Below the pieces are notes generated by a model. That model saw only the letters and a program-made list of their open reading frames with translations. It did not search any database and was not told the DNA's origin. From Paludibacteraceae bacterium (GTDB lineage: Bacteria; Bacteroidota; Bacteroidia; Bacteroidales; Paludibacteraceae): 64,000 nucleotides of DNA. The stretch is from positions 20,920 to 84,919 of the forward strand of contig JAFYQJ010000009.1 of assembly GCA_017547145.1 (NCBI GenBank), given 5' to 3'. Numbering within the stretch: position 1 is the stretch's first letter; every line of letters starts with the position of its first letter. Both the position numbers and the translations under genes were made by a program. Of this stretch, positions 49,451 through 58,883 are shown in pieces.

Positions 49451-49577
49451 GTCTTCGTATACTTTTTTTTGATAAGTTTCTCAACTACAGCGTCCTCATT
49501 TGTTTAATATCCGTTAACAATGCCATCTGCAATTTTCTTGTAGGCATTAACTACTTTCTTTTCTACTTTGCTTGTTT

Positions 49578-50039
49578 TTAACTATTTATGTATTCTAAAA
49601 TTTGTTCTGCGTGAATTTTCGTTTTTATCTCTTTTGGTGAGAATATTTTTTCTATAATACCATTTTCATCTATCAAATAAGTAGTGCGTAGAGTACCAAT
49701 AGTTTTTCTTCCGCATGCTACTTTTTCGTCCCAACATCCCAACTTTTGTAAAAGAGAAGTGTCTGTATCGGTAATCAAAGGATAGTTTAAAGCATTTGTT
49801 TCAGCAAATTTTTGTTGAGCAGATTGTTTGTCTTTGCTTACTCCTATAATTGTATATCCAGCAGCTTCAAGTTCCGCTTTGTGTGTTTGTAGCGAGCAAG
49901 CTTCGGCTGTACATCCGCTTGTATTGGCTTTGGGGTAGCTGAAAAGTATTATTTTTCTGCCAAGATAATAGCTACTTTTTATTTCATTTCCCTTTTGGTC
50001 AAATCCTAAAACTTCTGGTATTTTTTCTCCAATATTCAT
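49578..50039 (-). CDS. bcp: Thioredoxin-dependent peroxiredoxin PrxQ/Bcp
   Basis: A 153-residue atypical 2-Cys peroxiredoxin that reduces hydroperoxides. The active-site block YPKANTSGCTAEACSLQ holds both the peroxidatic cysteine and the resolving cysteine five residues later, as in PrxQ. IIGVSKDKQSAQQKFAE is another conserved stretch. It lies 9 bases downstream of the GNAT gene. Confidence 0.93.
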   Translation of the reverse strand: MNIGEKIPEVLGFDQKGNEIKSSYYLGRKIILFSYPKANTSGCTAEACSLQTHKAELEAAGYTIIGVSKDKQSAQQKFAETNALNYPLITDTDTSLLQKLGCWDEKVACGRKTIGTLRTTYLIDENGIIEKIFSPKEIKTKIHAEQILEYINS

Positions 50040-50048
50040 ACTACGTTT

Positions 50049-50618
50049 TTATTTTAATTTTTTTTGTAAATGCCACATTTTATGACCAAGAAATTCGGTT
50101 TCGTTGATTCGCTTGAATCCTAATGTAGAATATAAATTTTCTGCTTTTTGGTTTTCGAAATCAACAAGTAACCCAACATTCTCGTGTCCTTCTACTAAAG
50201 CTTTTTGGCATAATGCAGAAATTAGATCTTTACCAAAACCTTGTCCTCTATAGTTTGAAAGGATAGCAATTGAATCTAAATAAAATTCGCCAGCTTGAGT
50301 TTCTGCAGTCATGTTTGGGATTTTGTTAAGGTGTTTGTTTATGATACTGAATGTGTAGTCTCGCAATTCAAAAAGCTTAGCTCCATCATATCCTATCACT
50401 GCACCAATTGGGACATTCTCTATTTCGGCAATTAAGGTGTTTTTGAAGCTGTATTGAGTTTTTTCGTTTTGAGCAATTTCTTCTAAAACCTTAAGATAAT
50501 GTTCTCCACAATAATTTTTTAAAGAAAGCTCATCGCCAATGGCCATTGCTACAACTTGTGCAATAAGCGGTGCGTCATGGGGTTTAGCAACTCTAATTAT
50601 AAGTGTTTTTGTATTCAT
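50049..50618 (-). CDS. GNAT-family N-acetyltransferase
   Basis: A 189-residue acetyltransferase. The acetyl-CoA-binding block IAILSNYRGQGFGKDLISAL (Q/RxxGxG/A) and the later VDFENQKAENLYSTLGFKRI are GNAT motifs A and B. The substrate is unknown. It sits between the M16 peptidase terminator and prxQ, and is probably co-transcribed with prxQ. Confidence 0.85.
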   Translation of the reverse strand: MNTKTLIIRVAKPHDAPLIAQVVAMAIGDELSLKNYCGEHYLKVLEEIAQNEKTQYSFKNTLIAEIENVPIGAVIGYDGAKLFELRDYTFSIINKHLNKIPNMTAETQAGEFYLDSIAILSNYRGQGFGKDLISALCQKALVEGHENVGLLVDFENQKAENLYSTLGFKRINETEFLGHKMWHLQKKLK

Positions 50619-50624
50619 AATAAT

Positions 50625-50658
50625 AAAACAAGAAACAAGCGAACTTGTTTCTTGTTGA
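50625..50658 (-). terminator. Rho-independent terminator after the M16 peptidase gene
   Basis: A 13-bp perfect stem (50627-50639 with 50644-50656, arm AACAAGAAACAAG). On the minus strand the loop is TTCG, and TTTTATTATT follows. It partly insulates the GNAT-prxQ pair, which shows no clear promoter of its own in the 48-base gap. Confidence 0.75.
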
Positions 50659-50666
50659 TGTAAAGT

Positions 50667-53561
50667 TTAGAATCCTTCTTCAGCCATAAATAATCGACCT
50701 GCTGATATTTTCTTTATTTTACCAATTTCTTTAAGAGCTTTTAAATCAATCTCTTTTGAATTACCCATGATAATAATACTGATAGGTTTCCCCTTTATGT
50801 TTTCATTGTAAAAATTAACAATATCATCGAACGATAAATTGTTTACTTTTTCCATATTAACTTTTGCAGGATCATCTGTATAACCACGGAGTTTCCACTC
50901 TTCGAACATAAAACTTGCCGTACGGAAAGAAGGTTTGTTGGTTAGCATTGATTCTCGTAAGTAAGTTTTAACATTATCTATACGTTCAGGATAGAGCGGC
51001 ATGTCAGTTAATAGTTTCATATACAATTTTATGGCGTCAATAGTTTTATCGGCTTGCGTTCCTACAAAGCCTAGGAAATAAGTAGGTTTGTTTGGTATAG
51101 GAGGTCGATTGATGTATCCATAAGTTGTATAAGCCATAGAATTGTTTTCACGAATTTCGTTCATTACAAGACCATTAAAACCACCACTAAAATATTGGTA
51201 AAAAGCATTATAATCAACATCGTCAACACAATTGTAATCTTTACCATGTATGTAGAAATAAATTTTGCTTTGTTGAGTTTCAGAGTTTGGTAAAAAATAA
51301 ATAGTAGGTTCGTTGTATTTTGCAATTTCTTTTACAACAGGCGAAGACGAATTATTCCCGCCTTGTGTTAATGGCAAATTAGCTTTTAATATTTCAGAAA
51401 CTTGTTCTATAGGTAATTTACCAACATAGTGAACTTCTGCTTGATATTGTGTTGCTCTAACAATCTCTCCGGTAAGCTCTGCTAGAGGGAGGTTGTAAAT
51501 ATCCATTATTGAAAGACGATCTAAATAGTCAGATTTATCTTTATATAACAAATACTCAAGCAGTGCACTTTCCAATACATCAGGGTCTTTTTGTTCAGTC
51601 ATACGTCCTCCAATGATGCTACCTTTTGCGTTGTCCAATTGTTTCATCTCTAGTTTAGGCATGAAAATTTGTTTTTGCATAATTTGACAAGCTTCCGCAA
51701 GTTTGTTTTCGTTACCTAAAATTTGAATATAAAAATAGCTGTCGTTACATAAATAAGAACAAGTAGCATTTGCTTCGCAGAACATTCTTTTTACATCTTG
51801 TGGAGCAATATTTGGCATAATACCAGCATTGTTTAGGATTTGTGTTGCTAAAGCTAATTTTGGCATTTTGTCTGTCCCAACACCATATTTTATAACTAAA
51901 GAAAATATGTCATTTTTAGGATTTTTAGTATAAAAAAGATTTGTTTTTTCATCTAATTTAGCAATTTGTACATCATCAAAATTGTTATAAACTTCTTCTG
52001 ATTTTCCTATAGGGATGTTTTTGAAAACTTTTGCATATTCGCTTTCTTTATTTTTAGGTTGTTCAATAGGTTTTATAGCTGGTTTTTGAAGTTTGTTTCG
52101 TTTTGGAGACCCATCCATGAACGAAAATAGAATATAATTTTCTGTATTGAAATATTGTTTAACTACTCGTTGAATATCTTCTTTTGTGATTGCCATAACG
52201 GCACTTTTGTAATTAAATGCGTTTTCGATAGATTCATTGTAAACAAATGCTTCGCTAATGATGTTTGCAATGGCGTCCGAAGATTCTAAAGTAAGATCAA
52301 ATTCTTTGCACATACTTTCTTTTACAGAGGTTATCAACCAGTCGGGAATGTTACCTTCGGCTAATTTTTTTATTTCACTGAAAACAGTATTTTGGGTTTC
52401 TTTGTCCGAAGAGTATCTACGTTGGTTGATATCATAGCTTGGTATTGCAATAATCATAATTGTTCCTTGGTCGCGTCGTGCCATATTGTAGCCACCAGCA
52501 GCCATTACGTCGCCTTCTATTGCTAAGCGGTCAAGAAGTCCAGTTCCGCTACTATTTGTTAAAATGTTTGTACAGAAGTTAAGCAAAAGTTCGTCTTTAT
52601 CCCCTTTTTTTACTCCTTTGAAAGCCCAATACATTTGAGGGTAGTAACCTAGGCGTTCTGTAAATTTTTGGTATTTGTAGTCTGCCAATGGGAATTGCTC
52701 ACGTTCGGGTAATGGTTTTGCTTCAAGGCGTTCAAATTTCTCTTTAATGAGAGGGATAACATCTTCCGATTTAAAATTACCCGACAAGATAAGTGCCATA
52801 TTGTTAGGTACGTACCACGTGTTATAAAAATCAATGAGTTTGCTTAATCTAGGATTTTTTAAATGTTCTTGTGTACCGATAATATCTCTTCCATAAGGAT
52901 GATTTTTGTAAATGTTTGAAAACATGTAGTTCCGAACGTGTGTAGAGCGGTCGTCTTGATACATATTGAACTCTTCGTATACATTTTCTAATTCAGCTTG
53001 AAAAGTTCTAAAAACAGGGTTGATAAATCGTTCTGAATAGAGTTCCAACCAACGTTCCATTTGGTATGCAGGAAAAGAGTTGTAATATACAGTCATATCG
53101 TATGAAGTTCCCGCATTCAATCCTGTGCCGCCAATTGCTTCTATCAAATTTGAAAATTCGTTAGTGAGACCGTATTCTGCAGCTAATAACGATTCTTCGT
53201 TAATGGAGGTGATTAAATTTTGTCGAACTTCAGGGTCGGTAGTTTCTGCTAATTGGTCGTAGAGAGATATTATTTTTTCGTAGTGAGGTTTTTCTTTTTC
53301 CCAATCGAGAGCACCAATTGTTTGAGTGCCTTTGAATAATACATGTTCAAGATAATGAGCAAGACCAGTATAATCCGAAGGCTCGTCTAATGACCCTGCA
53401 CGTACTACTATTTGTCCTAATATATCAGATTGGTTGGGATCTTCCCATAAAAAAACAGAAAGACCATTCTCCAATTTAAATTGTTTAAGGTTCGCAGGTT
53501 GAGCTTGTGTGTTTGGCAATATAAAAATTGCTAATAATAGAATTGAAAAAAACTTTTTCAT
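50667..53561 (-). CDS. M16 family zinc metallopeptidase (insulinase/pitrilysin type)
   Basis: A 964-residue exported protease with a signal peptide (ending NTQAQ). The inverted zinc motif HxxEH is H69-Y-L-E72-H73, and the distal glutamate lies in NVYEEFNMY. Four M16 half-domains can be traced; the second pair is inactive, as usual for pitrilysins. It degrades peptides in the periplasm. It is a single-gene unit between its own promoter box and a terminator. Confidence 0.92.
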   Translation of the reverse strand: MKKFFSILLLAIFILPNTQAQPANLKQFKLENGLSVFLWEDPNQSDILGQIVVRAGSLDEPSDYTGLAHYLEHVLFKGTQTIGALDWEKEKPHYEKIISLYDQLAETTDPEVRQNLITSINEESLLAAEYGLTNEFSNLIEAIGGTGLNAGTSYDMTVYYNSFPAYQMERWLELYSERFINPVFRTFQAELENVYEEFNMYQDDRSTHVRNYMFSNIYKNHPYGRDIIGTQEHLKNPRLSKLIDFYNTWYVPNNMALILSGNFKSEDVIPLIKEKFERLEAKPLPEREQFPLADYKYQKFTERLGYYPQMYWAFKGVKKGDKDELLLNFCTNILTNSSGTGLLDRLAIEGDVMAAGGYNMARRDQGTIMIIAIPSYDINQRRYSSDKETQNTVFSEIKKLAEGNIPDWLITSVKESMCKEFDLTLESSDAIANIISEAFVYNESIENAFNYKSAVMAITKEDIQRVVKQYFNTENYILFSFMDGSPKRNKLQKPAIKPIEQPKNKESEYAKVFKNIPIGKSEEVYNNFDDVQIAKLDEKTNLFYTKNPKNDIFSLVIKYGVGTDKMPKLALATQILNNAGIMPNIAPQDVKRMFCEANATCSYLCNDSYFYIQILGNENKLAEACQIMQKQIFMPKLEMKQLDNAKGSIIGGRMTEQKDPDVLESALLEYLLYKDKSDYLDRLSIMDIYNLPLAELTGEIVRATQYQAEVHYVGKLPIEQVSEILKANLPLTQGGNNSSSPVVKEIAKYNEPTIYFLPNSETQQSKIYFYIHGKDYNCVDDVDYNAFYQYFSGGFNGLVMNEIRENNSMAYTTYGYINRPPIPNKPTYFLGFVGTQADKTIDAIKLYMKLLTDMPLYPERIDNVKTYLRESMLTNKPSFRTASFMFEEWKLRGYTDDPAKVNMEKVNNLSFDDIVNFYNENIKGKPISIIIMGNSKEIDLKALKEIGKIKKISAGRLFMAEEGF

Positions 53562-53586
53562 GACTTTAAATTTTAGATTACAACTT

Positions 53587-53594
53587 CAAAAGTA
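53587..53594 (-). promoter_or_regulatory. Promoter -7 box for the M16 peptidase gene
   Basis: The minus strand reads TACTTTTG (TAnnTTTG), 26 bases before the ATG. It is divergent from the rsgA promoter. Confidence 0.45.
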
Positions 53595-53667
53595 TATCTT
53601 TTTAAGGAATTTGTATATTTAAACCACAAAAAAATAATAGATTTTTTAAATAAGGCAAATATCTCTT

Positions 53668-53675
53668 TATCTTTG
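53668..53675 (+). promoter_or_regulatory. Promoter -7 box for rsgA, predicting a near-leaderless mRNA
   Basis: TATCTTTG ends 7 bases before the rsgA ATG at 53683. With a start site about 7 bases after the box, as usual in Bacteroidota, the transcript would begin at or next to the A of the ATG. Confidence 0.5.
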
Positions 53676-53682
53676 CCAAACG

Positions 53683-54585
53683 ATGAAAGGACTTGTAATA
53701 AAAACAACGGGGAAAGAATTTTTGGTTGCATCGCAAAGTGGTGAGCTGTTGAGTTGTACGATAAAAGGCAATTTTCGTATAAAAGATATAAAGAGTACAA
53801 ATCCGGTTGCGGTAGGCGATTGGGTTTATATTGATGAAAATAGGTTTATTTACGAAATTGAGCCTCGAAAAAATTATGTTGTTCGAAAACCGTCTAATCT
53901 TTCAAAGCAATTACATATTATTGCTGCTAATATAGACCAAGCATTGTTGGTAGTAACGGTGAAAAAACCTGAAACTTCAACGGTTTTTATCGATCGCTTT
54001 TTGGCGTCTGCAGAGGCTTACTCTATTCCTGTGATTATTGTTTTTAATAAAATGGATTTGTTATCTGATGATGACTTAGAATATGTAGAGGCTCTTTCGT
54101 CTTTGTACGAAAATATTGGTTATCGATGTATTAAAATTTCTAGTTTAGAAAATTGCGATGCTTTGCGACCATTTTTGCAAGGGAAACTTTCTTTGCTTTC
54201 TGGAAATTCGGGAGTTGGCAAATCTACTATAGTGAATGCTTTATATAACAAAGATGTAGTTCGTACAGCCGAAATATCTACTTACCATCAGGCAGGAATG
54301 CATACAACAACATTCTCTGAAATACATCGTATTAATGATATATCTATTATTGATACACCGGGTATTAAGGGCTTTGGTACAGTGGATTTGTCAGAAGAAA
54401 CGGGACATTATTTTAAGGAAATATTTCATTTTTCAAAAAAATGTCGTTTTAATAATTGTACGCATACTCACGAGCCCGGATGTGCGGTTGTTGATGCCGT
54501 TGAAAAGCATTTGATTGCCGCTTCGCGTTACCAAAGTTTTTTGAGTATAATGAATGATGATAATGCAGAAAAATATCGAAAATAA
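53683..54585 (+). CDS. rsgA: Ribosome small subunit-dependent GTPase RsgA
   Basis: A 300-residue circularly permuted GTPase that helps mature the 30S subunit. Order of motifs is the permuted G4-G1-G3: VFNKMDLL, then SGNSGVGKSTIVNAL, then IDTPGIKGFG. An N-terminal OB-fold and a C-terminal zinc site (CRFNNCTHTHEPGCAV) complete it. It is followed 14 bases later by a Dabb-domain gene. Confidence 0.95.
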   Translation: MKGLVIKTTGKEFLVASQSGELLSCTIKGNFRIKDIKSTNPVAVGDWVYIDENRFIYEIEPRKNYVVRKPSNLSKQLHIIAANIDQALLVVTVKKPETSTVFIDRFLASAEAYSIPVIIVFNKMDLLSDDDLEYVEALSSLYENIGYRCIKISSLENCDALRPFLQGKLSLLSGNSGVGKSTIVNALYNKDVVRTAEISTYHQAGMHTTTFSEIHRINDISIIDTPGIKGFGTVDLSEETGHYFKEIFHFSKKCRFNNCTHTHEPGCAVVDAVEKHLIAASRYQSFLSIMNDDNAEKYRK

Positions 54586-54599
54586 ATTCTATAAAGGTT

Positions 54600-54899
54600 A
54601 TGGTAAAACACATAGTAATGTTTAAGTTTCGCAACGATGTTTCGTTGGAAATGCAAAGAGAAGTAGCTCTTAAATTTAAGCAAGGAATAGAACGTTTGCC
54701 TGAAGAAATTCCTTTTATTCGTAGCATTTTTGTGGGATTTAATATTAATCCAGCAGAGCAGTGGAATATCTGTTTAGAGTCTGTTTTTGATTCGCTCGAC
54801 GATGTTAAAATGTATAGTGCTCATCCGGCTCACAAAGCTGTTGCTTTGGAATTGATAAAGCATGTGGCTGAACGTGCGTGTGTTGATTTTGAAATCTGA
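54600..54899 (+). CDS. Dabb (stress-responsive alpha/beta barrel) domain protein
   Basis: A 99-residue single-domain protein. MVKHIVMFKFRNDVS, the central IRSIFVGFNINPAEQ and DVKMYSAHPAHKAVALEL are typical of dimeric ferredoxin-like Dabb proteins. Function is unknown. It lies between rsgA and the histidine kinase gene. Confidence 0.85.
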   Translation: MVKHIVMFKFRNDVSLEMQREVALKFKQGIERLPEEIPFIRSIFVGFNINPAEQWNICLESVFDSLDDVKMYSAHPAHKAVALELIKHVAERACVDFEI

Positions 54900-54910
54900 T
54901 TATCGTTTTA

Positions 54911-56047
54911 ATGGCATCTAATATTTATACATCTCGAAGCATTTTGAGGTATATATTTATAATCTTTTCGATTGTAATAGTAGTCGCTTCTATTTATGTA
55001 ATGAACTTGTTGGTAGAACGTTTGTCTGCCGAGGAGCGAGCTCGTATAGAACTTTGGGCAGATGCTACGCGTGAATTGATTCGTACCGATAATCTTGATA
55101 GTGATTTGAGTTTTGTTCAAAAGGTTATAGAGTCAAATCACACAATACCTGTGGTGTTAGCAGATGAAGATGGAAATGTGCTGTTTGCTCGGAATATTGA
55201 AGATGTTGATATGGATAAAACTGTTGTTGCTGATTTTGATTTTAAATATGAACCAATTCAAGTAGACTTCGATGATGCAACCAAACAGTATATCTATTAT
55301 AATGATTCGAAATTGCTTTGGCAACTTTCGTTTTTCCCTATAGTGCAAATTGGAGTTATCGTTTTTTTCTTGCTTTTAATGTTTTTCGCGTTTTATACAC
55401 TTCAGCGTGCCGAACAAAATAAAGTTTGGGTAGGGCTTTCGCGTGAAACGGCTCATCAGTTAGGTACGCCTATATCTTCGTTGTTGGCCTGGAATGAACT
55501 TCTTGTGATGCGATATCCCGCTGACGAATTGTTAGAAGAAATGCAAAAAGATATCAAACGTTTGGAAGCGATAGCCAATCGATTTTCTAAAATAGGGTCA
55601 AAACCAGAGCTACAACAGACATTAATTGACGATGTGCTTCAAACAACTATCAATTATATGGCATTGCGAGTTTCGAATAAAGTTAAATTCCGTTACGATT
55701 CAAATCGTACAATAGCTGTTAGGCTTAATGCCGATTTGTTTAGTTGGGTAGTGGAGAATATTTGCAAAAATGCAGTTGATGCTATGGAAGGTATTGGTAC
55801 GATAAGCATTGATGTTGCAGAAACGTCGAAGACTGTAATAATTGATATTGCTGATACGGGGAAAGGTATTGCAAAATCGAAGCGAAAAGCAGTTTTTTTA
55901 CCAGGTTATACAACTAAAACTAGAGGTTGGGGACTAGGATTGTCATTGGCAAAACGCATAGTGGAAAAATATCATAAGGGAAAAATATTTATTAAAAAAT
56001 CAGAAGTAGGTGTAGGAACTACTTTTCGTATTGTCCTGAAAAAATAA
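54911..56047 (+). CDS. Orphan membrane sensor histidine kinase
   Basis: A 378-residue kinase. Two membrane helices (about residues 15-36 and 140-165) flank a periplasmic sensor of about 100 residues. The phospho-acceptor block is SRETAHQLGTPISSLLAW, and ATP-binding boxes are NAVDAM (N), DTGKGI (G1) and GWGLGLSLAKRI (G2). There is no HAMP domain and no response regulator next to it. The signal is unknown. It overlaps no neighbour and starts 11 bases after the Dabb gene. Confidence 0.9.
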   Translation: MASNIYTSRSILRYIFIIFSIVIVVASIYVMNLLVERLSAEERARIELWADATRELIRTDNLDSDLSFVQKVIESNHTIPVVLADEDGNVLFARNIEDVDMDKTVVADFDFKYEPIQVDFDDATKQYIYYNDSKLLWQLSFFPIVQIGVIVFFLLLMFFAFYTLQRAEQNKVWVGLSRETAHQLGTPISSLLAWNELLVMRYPADELLEEMQKDIKRLEAIANRFSKIGSKPELQQTLIDDVLQTTINYMALRVSNKVKFRYDSNRTIAVRLNADLFSWVVENICKNAVDAMEGIGTISIDVAETSKTVIIDIADTGKGIAKSKRKAVFLPGYTTKTRGWGLGLSLAKRIVEKYHKGKIFIKKSEVGVGTTFRIVLKK

Positions 56048-56061
56048 AAGAATAGATAAAA

Positions 56062-56193
56062 ATGGCAGACAATTATTTAGAAAAACAATATGAAAATTAT
56101 TTGGCAAAAAAAGCTGCTTGGGAGAAGTCCTCAAAAAATAAACGAACGAAAAACCAGCAGCGAAAAAAGGATGATTTTTATTGGGAGTCGTAA
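56062..56193 (+). CDS. 43-residue charged small protein
   Basis: A short ORF starting MADNYLEKQYENYLAKK and ending DDFYWES, 14 bases after the kinase stop. It is rich in Lys, Glu and Asn, with no hydrophobic segment. Its start pattern resembles a small Bacteroidota protein family of unknown function, which supports it as a real gene. It ends 6 bases before the convergent WYL gene. Confidence 0.55.
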   Translation: MADNYLEKQYENYLAKKAAWEKSSKNKRTKNQQRKKDDFYWES

Positions 56194-56199
56194 CGACTT

Positions 56200-57069
56200 T
56201 TAATCTTCTTTATAATTTTCGTTTTCTTGTAATTCGTTTTTGTATTGCTGATAGGCCTTTTTAAATTTCCCTTCTAAATTTTTAGCAACGAATTTTGGAG
56301 AGATTATTTTTATCCCAGGTCCATAACTCATAAATACGGAGTACATCTCATAGTTTACAACCACCTCTATTTTGAATATGCAACTTCCATCTTCTTGGTT
56401 TTCACTAATCAGTTTTTGAGAACGATGAATAGGTTTGGTTTTGATGTAATTACTTTGCTCGGCATCGGCCCCAAATTTAATTTTTCTCGGAGTATTATTG
56501 ATGTTCTTGCTTACGCCAATCACATCATCAAAAAAGTGTTCTACATCAAACCTTTTGTTTTCTTCATAGGGAATATCAATAGCCTCTATTGAAACAATTC
56601 TGTCTAGTGGAAGATTGTACAAAACCAAATCTTTTACCCTAGAACCATATAGAAACCAACGATTTCTAAACTCTTTGAGGAGATAAGGGAAGAGTATAAA
56701 TTCTTGAGGTGATTTTGCCGAAAAAGATTGGTACATCACTTTTATGGTTTGTTTGTGAGAGATGTAGTTGTATAGTGGATTCAGCAGTTGAAGACCTTTG
56801 AGGTTTGGTACGCTATCAAAATGAATGATAGGTTTTCTGTTATGTTTAGAAATAGCAAGTTTATCTTGTAGGCGACTAACGATGTCCGACATTTCGTTAA
56901 ATTGCTCAAAGTCTTCCAATTGCCTGAGCATATCTACGGCTTCTTGCATTACTTCATAGTCGTTTTGCGACAATGGCATGTCGGTAATACTATAGTCTGC
57001 ATCTGCGTAACGGTAATATTTATGTTCGTAAACTTCTATTGGAGCTTCTTCCTTCTTAATTTCCTTCAT
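56200..57069 (-). pseudogene. WYL-domain regulator missing its N-terminal helix-turn-helix
   Basis: The 289-residue frame begins where family members are already past the DNA-binding domain: KKEEAPIEVYEHKYYRYADA is the linker, followed by a complete WYL domain (TIKVMYQSFSAKSPQEFILF, FRNRWFLYGSRV, LPLDRIVSIE). Upstream, a second frame encodes SSIARRTLT, which looks like the recognition helix start, but the two are separated by a frame change near 57072-57080 and the frames are closed by stops beyond. I conclude the gene is 5'-degraded. If translated, the product could not bind DNA in the usual way. Confidence 0.55.
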
Positions 57070-57334
57070 GTCAAAGTTCGTCTTGCAATAGAACTTTGAT
57101 GTCTTGAACTCTTCACTTTCCGATGCAGAAAGTGTAGATGATTATCAATCAGTCATTTAGCACTCTAAAAGGTACAACTACCCGTTTGGCAAGTGGTTGA
57201 GAATGTGTAAGTTAGTGATTTTCAACGCCGTTTTTGCCTTGTACCTCCATTTTGGAATGTAAAAGTAAGTGTAATTTCTTGAATATCAAAACCCGAGGTA
57301 CAAAAACTTGCAAAAAATCGCATTTTTCACCCCG

Positions 57335-57342
57335 CAAAGGTA
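57335..57342 (-). promoter_or_regulatory. Promoter -7 box upstream of the truncated WYL gene
   Basis: The minus strand reads TACCTTTG, a good TAnnTTTG match, about 265 bases before the WYL frame. That distance fits a longer ancestral gene. Confidence 0.4.
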
Positions 57343-57445
57343 CAAAAATTGCTCTGAAACCGAGGTTGGAATCATAGCCATAATTTTATGTCGGTTTTAG
57401 AGGTCCACCACCGTTTCAATCTATGTAATGCTCTCGAAAATTTAT

Positions 57446-57525
57446 CGATTGGTTGGTTGCTTTTATTGGGATATTCTATACTCTGAGTTTAGAATAAAAG
57501 AGTAAAGACAACCAATAATATATCG
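57446..57525. repeat. Imperfect long inverted repeat
   Basis: Arms CGATTGGTTG and the complement of CAACCAATAATATATCG, continued by TTTTATT and AATAAAA, can fold into one hairpin with bulges. There is no T run, so it is not a standard terminator. Confidence 0.4.
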
Positions 57526-57551
57526 GCAGCGTGTGTTTGTTGTTCCGAAAT

Positions 57552-57566
57552 GGCTGTTTCCGAAAC
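57552..57566. promoter_or_regulatory. 15-bp palindrome, candidate operator
   Basis: CTGTTTC-C-GAAACAG is perfect. A half-related TTCCGAAA lies just before it at 57541. It could be a binding site for a regulator of the island. Confidence 0.35.
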
Positions 57567-57715
57567 AGTGGTTTCGCAACTTACTTTGCAAAATACTCAG
57601 TCTTTAACCAATCTCAGCCTCTAGGTCAATGAAATTCATGTCGGTCGCTATTCTGCCATACACAAAAGAAGCATTCATACATCCCTCTTTAATGTTAAAC
57701 TATTGGAGTGGTATG

Positions 57716-58828
57716 CTATCTCGAAAGTTCCTTATATACCGCTAACCCCTTAACTGTTAATAAATACTTTTGGCGGGGGTGACGCGGTGAATCAGGATAA
57801 AGCATACGAACATATCCTCCCTGCATAGCAGGAGAAAGAGAATATTCAATAAAATTTGGTCTATCCTTTAATCCAATAGCCGCCATCATCTCCTTTACTG
57901 ATAGCTGTTTTTCCGCAATAGCACTAATTAAACGCTTAATATTTTCGCTCTCTGGGATGACACTTGCTGGGGTGCTTGTTGGGTTACTTGTTGGGGTTGG
58001 TCCATCAAGTAACTCTTTTGCTTTGATATGAAGATGCCTGTTCATGAGGACATTATCTTCGCCCATCAAAAGGTTGCGGAAAAAGCGTTCAAGATGAATA
58101 GTTTCCTTATATATCCCTTTCTGAAGATTCTGGTAATTGGCACGCACAAGAGCATTGCGGAAGTACCATGAATTCTTCTCAAAAGTGGTATTATTCACAT
58201 CGAACCCGAGTGAGCGTAAATACTTGATGATGAATACTGCTGTTGTTCTTGTATTACCTTCACAAAATGGATGAATCTGCCATAAATCTGAAGTAAATTG
58301 AGCGATATGCTTAACGATTTCTGACATATCCATACCTGTATACTTGAAATCTCGCTCTTTCTCAATGTCGTGCGATAAAGCACCTTTTAGTTCAAAGGCA
58401 AATCCATATGAAACAGAGGCTCCATCTAATACCCATTCTTTCTTAGATATTTCGTAGTCACGCAAGATACCTGCATGTTTGAATATCCCTGTAAAAATTC
58501 TTTTGTGAATAGATGTCAATCCATGAAGGGAGAAGGTGAACGATGGCTCATTTATAATTTTGGTAATGTTTGCTGCCGCCTTGTCCGCTTCTTCTTTTTC
58601 ATCATCTTCAGGTGTTCTTGCTGTCTTTGATTGGTAATATGTATCGATGAGTTCCTTTACCTCTTCGATGGTAATGTCACCCTCAATATGCTTTGCTGCA
58701 GTTTCGTTCAGGTACTCAGATGTCTTAAGTCCATCAACAGCCTGCAAACCAATTGCAGTTTTCCACGCCTCGGCTCTCTCTTTACCACCAGGCTCACCCA
58801 TTTTTATGTATGTATCAAAGTCAATCAT
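57716..58828 (-). CDS. Fic family protein (likely AMP-transferase) with C-terminal winged-helix-like region
   Basis: A 370-residue Fic protein. The Fic motif is HPFCEGNTR at residues 186-194. An N-terminal helix with I48-E49-G50 (AKHIEG, then DITIEE) matches the class II inhibitory motif, although the usual Ser/Thr four residues before the Glu is Ala. After a Thr/Pro-rich linker (about 285-300) comes a winged-helix-like tail. Fic enzymes usually move AMP onto hydroxyl side chains of target proteins. It follows another Fic gene by 55 bases. Confidence 0.88.
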   Translation of the reverse strand: MIDFDTYIKMGEPGGKERAEAWKTAIGLQAVDGLKTSEYLNETAAKHIEGDITIEEVKELIDTYYQSKTARTPEDDEKEEADKAAANITKIINEPSFTFSLHGLTSIHKRIFTGIFKHAGILRDYEISKKEWVLDGASVSYGFAFELKGALSHDIEKERDFKYTGMDMSEIVKHIAQFTSDLWQIHPFCEGNTRTTAVFIIKYLRSLGFDVNNTTFEKNSWYFRNALVRANYQNLQKGIYKETIHLERFFRNLLMGEDNVLMNRHLHIKAKELLDGPTPTSNPTSTPASVIPESENIKRLISAIAEKQLSVKEMMAAIGLKDRPNFIEYSLSPAMQGGYVRMLYPDSPRHPRQKYLLTVKGLAVYKELSR

Positions 58829-58883
58829 ATTGCAATGTTAATTAATTCTTCTGACCACCTCAACTTTCAAGGTCAATATCCTC

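Larger units (their letters stand above)
57070..57715. other. 646-base intergenic region with inverted repeats
   Basis: No convincing gene. Contents: remnants of the WYL helix-turn-helix at 57070-57180; a minus-strand TACCTTTG promoter box at 57335-57342; a long imperfect inverted repeat at 57446-57525; and the palindrome CTGTTTCCGAAACAG at 57552-57566. The sequence has no tRNA or integrase site I can recognise. It separates the defence-like island from the kinase region. Confidence 0.6.

Noticed and set aside
57361..57430. CRISPR-like or tRNA-like sequence in the intergenic region
   Set aside because: No repeated unit and no cloverleaf; only a single copy of a gttttagag-type string.
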